In this document: in pieces, positions 6,890-12,940 of the stretch
Layout of the letters: each line of letters begins with the position of its first letter
Numbering within the stretch: position 1 is the stretch's first letter
Assembly (NCBI GenBank): GCA_003573635.1
Contig: QUTJ01031572.1
Span: 1-12,940, forward strand
Length of the DNA: 12,940 bases
Source: Goniomonas avonlea
Taxonomy: Eukaryota > Cryptophyceae > Goniomonadida > Goniomonadaceae
Reading direction: 5' to 3'
Translations under genes and position numbers: made by a program
Notes under the pieces: model-generated
Database searches by the model: none
Told to the model about the DNA's origin: nothing
The model's input: only the letters and a program-made list of their open reading frames with translations

Positions 6890-7822
6890 TCATGGTTGAA
6901 TCCGAAAACGCTTTGGGCACAGCTCGTGGGCTCTGGCACGTGCTTCAGACTTGGCCATTTTGTTCTCCCAGCGGTCCCGCTGTTCTTGGGTCACCTCCTC
7001 ATCCCGACAGTCTCTGGACCAGTGACCAATGAAGCCACAGAGACCACACGGCACTTTGTTGCGGGATGGAAAACCAAGCGCTTCGCATGCCCTGAAATCA
7101 TGCCATTTTGCATCGCAGTTGCCACACTTCTTAGAGGACTTGTCTGTCTGGCTCGCGACTGTCTGATTGTTGATGTAGTTTCGAACACGTCGCTCCAATG
7201 ATACCCAAACCCCTTCTGGAATGGCATCTGCAAGACAAAAGTCAGCTTCTCAGCGGTGGGTTGAAGCAGTCGGACCGAATGCCTCTTTCTCAAGCGACTT
7301 GGCAATCAATTCTGCGTCGAGTGCTTCGGGACCCTTTTCTGTGGCTGCGTCCACAGCTTCCTTGATTCGAGTTCGCTGGATGGCTCTCCAACTGGGTGTT
7401 GATGTGTCCGGGCCATCCTTGGTGAAAGGGGTACGGGATAGCTGCCGGATCATTGCATGCTTGAGCCTGTTGAAGTGTTTGAATCCCCATTCGACCACAC
7501 TGCAGCCATACCTGTCAGCCTCGCCATCGTACTCGATCTGATTAAGGATATGTTTGGCGACAGTCTTAACCATGTCTTTACTCCGCAGCTTGTTGAGACG
7601 AACTTCTTTTTGGTCCTCGTCCGGCAGATCTCGGCCACATGGCAATCGGCCGGAATGCCGATGGAGGGGGGGACTGACCTGAAGCGGGTGAAGGGAAGGC
7701 GGCATTGGGCCAGGATTTTCTAGGCGTTGGGTAAATCCTTCATGTTCGTCCTCCGAGGAAGAACCTGACGAGTGTGTCGAGTGCGAGCTGTGAGAGCACT
7801 CTTCGTCCTTGATTGAAGCCAT
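6890..7822 (-). CDS. Protein with two CCHC zinc knuckles, two exons
   Basis: Exons 7822-7276 and 7227-6890 are joined by a 48-nt intron (TTCG|GTCCGA ... GCTGACTTTTGTCTTGCAG|AT), giving 294 residues. The N-terminus is Ser/Glu/Asp rich and probably disordered (HSSGSSSEDEHE near residue 18). A helical, charged domain spans roughly residues 75-200. Two CX2CX4HX4C knuckles follow: CGNCDAKWHDFRAC (about 217-230) and CGLCGFIGHWSRDC (about 243-256), then a basic/acidic C-terminal helix. CCHC knuckles bind single-stranded nucleic acid; they occur in RNA-processing factors and in retroelement Gag proteins. No KH, RRM, protease or polymerase is attached, so function and host-versus-transposon origin are open. 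Its ATG overlaps the first ATG of the Mrs2 gene on the other strand. Confidence 0.72.
7228..7275 (-). other. 48-nt spliceosomal intron in the zinc-knuckle gene
   Basis: GTCCGA donor, CTGAC branch-like site, TTTTGTCTTGCAG acceptor. Removing it fuses KEAF to DAIPEGVWV and avoids a TGA 14 nt into the intron. Confidence 0.75.
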
Positions 7823-8507
7823 GCAAGACCGCCAAGTTAGCCCGTATGAAAAGCGTTTTCTATTCGCGGCTCGAACCCTGCTGAACAGAGCACCAGCGAG
7901 CCAGCGACACCAACATCTTACCGCTCCAATAATGTCAGAGCGGTCCTCGCGAGCTTCAGACTCGAATGCAAACCTGTCCGCGGTGGTCGATAGCCCTTAC
8001 GAGAAGCCAGTTCTCGACTTTAGTTTTGTTGAGCGACTTGACGATATTCCAGCTGAGCGCGCTGAGGGAACCAGAGGGCAGTTTACGTTGGACGTGGTTT
8101 CTGAACCATCTGATTCTCCAAAGCCCGATCATCTGGACATAATGCCTTCAGAACCAGCTGCAGTCTTTGTGCGACATGCAACAGCCTGGGCGGGACTGGA
8201 GCAAGTGCCCTCGTTGCTTAGCAGCCTGGCTGATACAGAAGTTACTCCCGCTGGTGTTCAACCGCACCTTTGGGGATCAGACGGACTTCCAGCGGAAGTG
8301 CCGAAAGCACCTTCTCCAAAGGGCGTCAATGGGCCACCGGGGGTTGAATCACCTCTTCAGATTCAAGTTCCTGTTGTCTCTGTCATTTCCCCTTCGGTTG
8401 GTACCAAGGAGCAGTCCCGGGGAACTTCGTTCGTCGGCACACCGTCCAGCATGACAGGGGCCGGCGAACTGCTACCTCGAGCTCAATCAAAGTCCACGTT
8501 CAAACAG
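7821..8507 (+). CDS. MRS2: Mrs2 exon 1: N-terminal extension, possible presequence
   Basis: 229 codons from ATG 7821; ATG 7932 is in the same frame. FLFAARTLLNRAPASQRH near residue 14 is basic and amphipathic, as in mitochondrial targeting signals. The rest is low-complexity and shows no motif. Ends AAACAG|GTATTT. Confidence 0.7.
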
Positions 8508-10767
8508 GTATTTTGGAGTGCTTTCATGTTCAAATGAGTATGACACCAAACTCTTTTTGGCGGGGATTCTCACGATTCATTTTCAGTGGATTCGTAATGA
8601 ACGACACGAACGTCTCCGGAAGCGGATTGCTGGCGATTCCTCAGAGACCCCAAAGCAGCCTATCCTTGTATTCAAGCCAGATGGCAGTGTTTGGAATGTC
8701 CAAATGTCTCACGAGGAAGTCTTCCTGGCAGCTCGTGGCGATGCGGATCAAGCTGGTGCACGTAACACAATGAAGCGTCGCGATCTGCACACTTTGGATC
8801 CCACTTCTTCCAAGGCAACCATATTCGTGCGGCAGACAGCCATCGTCTTTGCGCTGGAGCACGTGCGGGCGATCATCCTCTCCGAGCGCGCCCTCCTCTT
8901 TAGCCCCGGCGACCCCGCGGTTGCGAAACTGGCGCCGTACCTGCAAGAGCGGCTGCGCACGTCTGACGTCGACGAGGAACCCTTCGAGTTCCGCGTTATG
9001 GAGGCGCTGTTTGTCGCGGTCGTTCTGCGGCTGGAGTCGGCCGTCGTGGATGTCGAGGCGAGGGCCGCGCGCTTCCTCCCCAAGAAAACAACAAAAATGA
9101 CCTCGGCCAAGAACCTGGAGAAGCTCCGCACCCTCAAAGGACAGCTCGCAACACTCGACACCAGAGTCGTGTCTGTCCAGTCCGCCATCTCGCTTCTCCA
9201 GGTGGGCTTGTCGATTTGTGTTTCGCCTCACAATCCGATATCCGGCTCTCTCCGCTCCCTCTCTCGCTCCCTCTCCTCTGTGCGCGCGCTGTGTCTGTCT
9301 GTTTGTCTGTGTGTCTGTCTGTGTCTGCGAGTGAGTGGCCCCCCTGTGTCCGTCTTGACTGTCTGTCTGCGAGTGAGTGCCCCCCCCCCCTGACCTGACC
9401 ACGTCACGCAGGAGTCTGACTCAGAAATGGCTGGGATGTTCCTGACCGACAGGGTCGAGGCAATAAAAGACATGAAGCAGCCTATTGCAGAGGAAGAGGA
9501 GGTGCGGATTTGTGTAAATTCATTTTTTCAGTGGACTCAGGGTGGATTTCGGTGGCTCTCGACGGGTTCGTGGTGAACTTCAGGGCGTTTGGTGGATTTT
9601 TGGCGGGTTCCACAACCTGCATGATAGGGAGAGATACGATCTTGGGCAAGAGTTTTCTGAGTGGGACAGTAAGATTTTTCCGTTGCAGAACGAACGTAGA
9701 ACGTAGAGAACGAAGAGAACGTTGCAGAACAAGCCTAGTGTCGGAGCAAGACCGCACCAGACGCTACCTCAGCTCGCACATCACAATAGCCAGCACGTTC
9801 TCATTCAATCGCTGAATGACAGCGCACGTGGCGATCACCTGACTTTCTGTGGTGGTGTTGACCTCGACGTTGTATCGTCTCACGCTTGACCTCCGCATTT
9901 TTTCCGTGCGCAGGACGAGGCAGGGTGTAGACCAGCGAGTGTGTGGAGAGTGTAAGTGTGTGGAGCGTGTAAGTGTGTGGAGTGTAAGTGTGTGGAGAGT
10001 GGGAGTGTGTGCGCAGGACGAGGCAGGGTGTAGGCAGAGGCAGCGAGTGTGTGGAGAGTGCAACGTCTCACTCTTGACCTCGGCGTTTTATCATCTCACT
10101 CTTGACCTCGGCGTTTTATCATCTCACTCTTGACCTCGGCGTTTTAAGAGACCTCGTCTCACTCTTGACCTCGGCGTTTTATCATCTCACTCTTGACCTC
10201 GGCGTTTATCGTCTCACTTGTGACCTCCAGGAACGGACCGACCTCAGTGAAATTCTACTTGAGACGTACATGCACGAGGTCACACGCCTAGTCAACCGTG
10301 TCAAGCTCGTTGCGCGCCATATAAACGATACCGAGGACGTTATCTTGCTGGGGCTGGACAGCGGGCGGAACCGCATCATGCACTTTGAGGTGCTGCTCGC
10401 TGCGACCAACACCTCGTTTGGGCTGGGGGCACTGATTGTCGGCCTGTTTGGCATGAATTTGCCGAGCGCTATTTTTGAGGGGGACGAGACCTCCTTTACC
10501 AAGGTGAGTTTGAGCTGGGCTGTTGCCAGTGTTGTACGGTAGGCAACACATCGTGCTGTGTTTACCAAGGTGAGTTGAGATGGGCTGTCGATAGCGTCGT
10601 ACTGTAGGCAACACGTCGTGCAAGAGACAGGCAGGCAGGCAGGCAGGCAGACCCCTCATTCCCCCGCGCAGGTGTGGATCTGCCTGGTCGTGTTCCTGCC
10701 GCTCCTCACGATCACGATTGTCTTTGCCGCCAGTCGGGGTGGCTTCTTTCGGCTCACAAAAGGTTGA
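7821..10767 (+). CDS. MRS2: Mrs2/CorA-type magnesium channel, complete, five exons
   Basis: Mrs2 proteins are pentameric Mg2+ channels, typically of the inner mitochondrial membrane in fungi and animals and of several membranes in plants. Exons 7821-8507, 8587-9201, 9412-9501, 10231-10503 and 10672-10767 are all phase 0 and give 586 residues. The first ~230 residues are extended compared with yeast Mrs2 and mostly Ser/Pro/Glu-rich. Exons 2-4 carry the soluble domain: RRDLHTLDP, HVRAIILSERALLF, PFEFRVMEAL, the coiled-coil helix, and SEMAGMFLTD. Exon 4 ends with TM1 and the signature LFGMN (Gly-Met-Asn near residues 538-540) plus an acidic loop; exon 5 is TM2 and a very short basic tail. The first 30 residues from ATG 7821 are Arg-rich and could be a mitochondrial presequence; ATG 7932 is an alternative start without it (549 residues). 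Confidence 0.93.
8587..9201 (+). CDS. MRS2: Mrs2 exon 2: main soluble domain
   Basis: 205 codons after the acceptor ATTTTCAG. Contains RRDLHTLDPTSSKATIFVRQ and FALEHVRAIILSERALLFSP, the family's 'R.lR.lDp' and 'ehirAIIt.eevLll' elements, then the long helix ending AISLLQ. Donor CAG|GTGGGC. Confidence 0.92.
9276..9396. repeat. TGTCTG/CT-rich low complexity in Mrs2 intron 2
   Basis: TGTCTGTCTG words with a duplicated TCTGCGAGTGAGTG (9324 and 9366) and a C10 run. Pyrimidine-rich on the transcribed RNA, ending just before exon 3. Confidence 0.75.
9412..9501 (+). CDS. MRS2: Mrs2 exon 3: 'DMAxMYLT' segment
   Basis: 30 codons, ESDSEMAGMFLTDRVEAI..., matching the conserved 'dddDMaeMYLT.k' of Mrs2. 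Acceptor cacgcag|, donor GAG|GTGCGG. Confidence 0.9.
9908..10060. repeat. 103-bp duplication with GTGTGGAGAGTG repeats (Mrs2 intron 3)
   Basis: GCGCAGGACGAGGCAGGGTG occurs at 9908 and 10011. Between them AGTGTGTGGAG words repeat in tandem. No coding frame is recognisable in intron 3 (9502-10230). Confidence 0.85.
10066..10230 (+). repeat. 28-bp tandem repeat ending in the exon 4 splice acceptor
   Basis: Units start TCTCACTCTTGACCTC at 10066, 10094, 10122, 10157, 10185 and 10212. The last unit reads TCTCACTTGTGACCTCCAG and is the real 3' splice site; in the others the CAG is replaced by CGGCG. A diverged copy lies at 9853-9905. Confidence 0.92.
10231..10503 (+). CDS. MRS2: Mrs2 exon 4: stalk helix, TM1 and GMN motif
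   Basis: 91 codons including LLETYMHEV, NDTEDVILLGLDSGRNRIM and GALIVGLFGMN. The GMN tripeptide forms the selectivity entrance of CorA/Mrs2 channels. Bordered by tandem copies of its own splice sites on both sides. Confidence 0.95.
10495..10620 (+). repeat. 66-bp tandem duplication over the exon 4 donor
   Basis: TTTACCAAGGTGAGTT at 10495 recurs at 10561, and the similarity continues through GTAGGCAACAC and TCGTGC. The copy keeps an intact GTGAGT donor. Confidence 0.9.
10672..10767 (+). CDS. MRS2: Mrs2 exon 5: TM2 and stop
   Basis: 31 codons plus TGA. VWICLVVFLPLLTITIVFAA is TM2, followed by a tail of only about ten residues. Acceptor cccccgcgcag|, preceded by (GGCA)n at 10628-10650. Confidence 0.9.
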   Translation: MWICLVVFLPLLTITIVFAASRGGFFRLTKG

Positions 10768-10782
10768 GAGCCCTTCAACCCC

Positions 10783-10808
10783 CTCGTCGCGTATCGTTTA
10801 GCGACGAG
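10783..10808 (+). other. Hairpin in the Mrs2 3' UTR
   Basis: CTCGTCGC (10783-10790) and GCGACGAG (10801-10808) form a perfect 8-bp stem with a 10-nt loop, 15 nt after the stop codon. A smaller stem overlaps the stop codon itself (GGTTGA/TCAACC, 10762-10779). Role unknown. Confidence 0.55.
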
Positions 10809-10975
10809 CGCACAACAGCCCGCTGGCTTCTATTTCGTACGGGAGTCGCAATGTCGATTGGCCAAGGTTGGCGTCGGAAGGTGCACGAGCAGTGGAGACA
10901 TGACCCATGCTCCGAGGCTGCCGGCCACACAGCGCCTAGGGTGCTCTATCTCTTTATATTTATATCCTAGAAGAC

Positions 10976-11090
10976 TTTCTATCCCTTTCTCTCTCACACA
11001 CAAACACACTCTCTCTCTTACACACACACACACTCTCGCTGTCACCTCCTCCCCCTTCTTCCCTCCCCTCTCTCTCCCACTTCCTCTCGC
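10976..11090. repeat. CT/CA low complexity downstream of Mrs2
   Basis: CTCTCACACACA and CTCTCTCTTACACACA tracts followed by CCTCCCCC/CTCTCTCCC sequence. 10809-10975 is unique sequence with no supported gene. Confidence 0.75.
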
Positions 11091-11139
11091 AATCCAATCT
11101 TTCGCCCCTTGTATGATAGATATTGGCATCTCTTATGAG

Positions 11140-11630
11140 ATAGTCTTTTGCCGAACTCCCTCATTGTACCGAGACCTCCTCGTTATCGAGGACTCGCTAT
11201 TGGACTCGCTCTCAACTCGAGAACTCACTACCGAGGTCCTCATTGTACCCATAACTCGTTTCGAGTCACTATCAAGCATTGTTAGCGAGGAAGGGGACTC
11301 ACTAATTGTATCAATAACTCCCTCATAGTATCTAGGACTCACGATCGGGCATTGTATCGAGGAGGGAGCCTCACTATTTGTATGAAGAACTCACTGCATC
11401 GCGGACTCACTATCGGGTCCTGTATCGAGCAGGGAGTCTAATTGTATGAAGGACTCACTGTGTCGCGGACTCACTATCCGGCACTTTGGAGCAAGGAGAC
11501 TCGTTAATTGTATCGAAAACTCACTGTATCGTGGACTCACTATCGGGCACGTATCAAGCAAGGAGACTTGCTAAGGACTCACTAACTGTACCGAGAGACC
11601 TTGCTAAGTGTCTCGCGGACTCACTCTCCA
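11140..11630. repeat. Degenerate ~66-bp minisatellite rich in GGACTCAC
   Basis: GGACTCAC[T/G]ATC marks units at 11335, 11403, 11467 and 11533 (spacing 68, 64, 66), with older copies to about 11140. On the minus strand each unit carries GTGAGTCC, identical to the donor of the candidate exon at 11625-11813, which directly abuts the array. Confidence 0.85.
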
Positions 11631-11813
11631 AATCGCACCAATCTCGATCGAGGACAACCATGATCGCTCCATCACGATCAAACATGACGCGTGCGTTGAT
11701 GGGCTCGAGCGCGACAAGACTGCAACTGCAATACACTGCATCAAACCGCAGAAGCTTACGTTCGTCAGTCTCGCGTGAAACATTGTTTGAGTGCACCTTT
11801 ACAGTCGGCACTT
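11625..11813 (-). CDS. Candidate orphan exon, function unknown
   Basis: About 63 codons open on the minus strand between atagcag| and GAGA|GTGAGT, including TVKVHSNNVSRETDERKLLR and VMFDRDGAIMVVLDRDW. The stretch has balanced codon use and no simple repeat, unlike its surroundings. I recognise no domain and found no partner exon in the repeats on either side. It may be a remnant of a duplicated or broken gene. Confidence 0.35.
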
Positions 11814-11825
11814 CTGCTATATGAT

Positions 11826-12120
11826 GACCGAGAGAGCATGGGATCAAGGAAAGAGCGAGCAAGATCGACAGAAAGTGAGGGAGCGAGAGGGAGAGGAGCG
11901 CAACCTGAAACTGGAGAAATGCGGATTGTAGATCCGGGAGAAGGAGACAAACACGAAGAGAGGGGCGGGGGGGGGGGGGGGGGGGGGGGACAATCAGAGA
12001 GAGAGAGGGAGAGAGAGAGAGAGAGGCGGAGGGATTGCAATCCAAACACATTGCGCCATCGCAGGGACCCCTCCCCCCCGCATCCATTCCGAAAGAGCGT
12101 TGAGAGAGAGAGAGTTTATT
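11826..12120. repeat. GA-rich tracts and a 23-bp poly-G run
   Basis: AGAGCGAG/GAGGGAG sequence, G23 at 11967-11989, then (GA)n around 11996-12024 and again at 12100-12112. No gene seen. Confidence 0.8.
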
Positions 12121-12204
12121 CAAGCATCCCGGAAACCGCGGAGCGTTGAGTGAAGTATAGTTGTTGTTGCCATCATTTGCCTTGCCGGTCGCCTGCGGTG
12201 CGAC

Positions 12205-12500
12205 AACGCTGGCGAGAACACGTCCAACTTGACAACACGTTCAAGGGGTACATGGTCAAGGAAGGCGTGGCGTATGAGTTGACGATGCCCTACACACCCG
12301 AGGAGAACCCCGTTGCGGAACGGTTCAACAGGACCATCNGCGAGAAGATGCGCAGCATTCTGCACTTTGCTGGTCTCCCTCGCGAGTATTGGTGCTTTCC
12401 TCCAGAAGTCGCGAACTACCTGAGGAACCGCTCCCCCACCGTTGCGACGCCAGCAGTATGTCACCGGAAGAAGTGTGGTCTGGTCGTTGGAGCATTCAAC
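12205..12500 (+). pseudogene. Ty1/copia retrotransposon integrase fragment, frameshifted
   Basis: Encodes the C-terminal half of a copia-type integrase core: an Asp at 12231, MPYTPEEN, VAERFNRTI and NYLRNRSPT, then in the +1 frame MSPEEVWSGRWS, equivalent to the copia 'tPyElW.G.kp'. A single-base frameshift near 12445-12458 separates the two. The spacing from the Asp to the Glu of VAER is 29 residues, shorter than the usual D35E. The first catalytic Asp, Gag, protease and reverse transcriptase are absent, and an undetermined base sits at 12339. A dead relic. Confidence 0.85.
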
Positions 12501-12606
12501 GGCTTGTTTATTTGAATGTACAGAGTGAGTTACTTGTACAAGAGTGCTATTTGTTCCACGTTTGCAGTGTGAGGAAAGCGTCGTTTCATGAAACGTCGCT
12601 GTATGG
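12491..12606 (+). repeat. Dispersed hairpin repeat, copy A
   Basis: Starts AGCATTCAACGGCTTGTTTA, with stem CATTCAA (12493) / TTGAATG (12512), then GTGAGTTA, CTTGTACAAG, AGTGCTA and the palindrome CGTTTCATGAAACG (12582-12595). It joins the copia relic at its 5' side. Homologous to copy B exactly 270 bp downstream. Confidence 0.7.
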
Positions 12607-12613
12607 GTGGTAG

Positions 12614-12781
12614 CCCCTTATCCTGGGTCGCGGGCTGTGGTGGAGCGCGTTCAGGTCTTTCTTTGTGTTGACCACGGACCCCGCCATCGTGCTAGCAGGG
12701 GACATCAACCTCGCCCCCAACGAAAAGCTAACGAAAAGCTGGACCGGACAGAGTCTCTCGAGCATCCAACGGCTTGTCTAG
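12614..12781 (+). pseudogene. Endonuclease/exonuclease-like fragment, possible LINE endonuclease relic
   Basis: An open frame of 55 codons between stops contains PAIVLAGDINLAPNEKLT. 'GDxN' preceded by hydrophobic residues is typical of the endonuclease/exonuclease/phosphatase fold, as in LINE endonucleases and DNase I-like enzymes. No start codon or other catalytic motif is present, so it is a fragment at best. Confidence 0.35.
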
Positions 12782-12856
12782 TTGGATGTGAGGTGAGTTA
12801 GCGGGTCAGCTAACGCGAGTGCTAGCTGCGAAAACGCCGTTTCGAGCTCGAAACGA
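12761..12856 (+). repeat. Dispersed hairpin repeat, copy B
   Basis: Starts AGCATCCAACGGCTTGTCTA, with stem CATCCAA (12763) / TTGGATG (12782), GTGAGTTAGC..GCTAAC, AGTGCTA and the palindrome CGTTTCGAGCTCGAAACG (12838-12855). The 5' stem keeps pairing relative to copy A through paired changes. Confidence 0.7.
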
Positions 12857-12860
12857 CAGT

Positions 12861-12940
12861 TTTTGTGCTGATAGGCGTTATCAGCATAAAGATATTGTGC
12901 TGATCGTGATCAGCATAATGATTTTTGTGCTGATAGAGTG
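12861..12940. repeat. Tandem TGCTGAT hairpins at the window edge
   Basis: TGCTGATAGGCGTTATCAGCA (12866, 8-bp arms), TGCTGATCGTGATCAGCA (12898, 8-bp arms) and the start of a third at 12928, spaced 32 and 30 bp and separated by AT-rich linkers. The array continues off the window. Confidence 0.8.

Noticed and set aside
8641-9402. Long minus-strand open frame opposite Mrs2 exon 2
   Set aside because: Antisense shadow of a strongly supported Mrs2 coding exon; its product has no recognisable domain.
12781-12856. tRNA-like gene in hairpin repeat copy B (TTCGAGCTC resembling a B box)
   Set aside because: No acceptor stem or anticodon arm can be drawn, and the T-arm-like palindrome has no proper loop.

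Overview
This window is a piece of nuclear DNA from an intron-rich eukaryote, most likely a unicellular alga or protist. The evidence is spliceosomal GT-AG introns in every recognisable gene (about 48 to 650 nt), a eukaryotic anoctamin, a Mrs2-type magnesium channel, an AATAAA signal, a Ty1/copia integrase relic and very abundant simple-sequence repeats. I cannot name the species. The single undetermined base at 12339 fits a draft assembly.

Layout. 1-427 is intron and beyond on the 3' side of a long minus-strand gene. 428-6047 (minus) is the 5' two thirds of an anoctamin/TMEM16 gene. I could assemble 12 exons whose splice phases all agree (about 542 residues, ending at the start of TM7); its C-terminus lies off the left edge. 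6122-6722 (plus) is a two-exon gene for a small multi-pass membrane protein of unknown family, head to head with the anoctamin across only 74 bp. 6890-7822 (minus) is a two-exon gene for a protein with two CCHC zinc knuckles. 7821-10767 (plus) is a complete five-exon Mrs2/CorA-type magnesium channel with the GMN motif; its first ATG shares a CATG with the start codon of the zinc-knuckle gene. From 10768 to the right edge there is no intact gene: a 3' UTR with a hairpin, CT/CA repeats, a ~66-bp minisatellite, one orphan candidate exon (minus), GA and poly-G tracts, a frameshifted copia integrase fragment, an endonuclease-like fragment, two copies of a small hairpin-bearing repeat, and a terminal run of hairpins.

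The two recognised genes are both membrane transport proteins: a Ca2+-regulated lipid scramblase/anion channel family member and a probable mitochondrial Mg2+ channel. Nothing shows that they act together; the clustering looks like compact gene packing with shared start regions.

The most unusual signal is structural. Several exon borders (anoctamin exons 5 and 11, both sides of Mrs2 exon 4, the orphan exon at 11625-11813, and more weakly anoctamin exon 7) carry tandem duplications of their own splice site. A second signal is the pair of ~100-bp repeats at the right end, whose 7-bp stems differ by a compensatory base-pair change.
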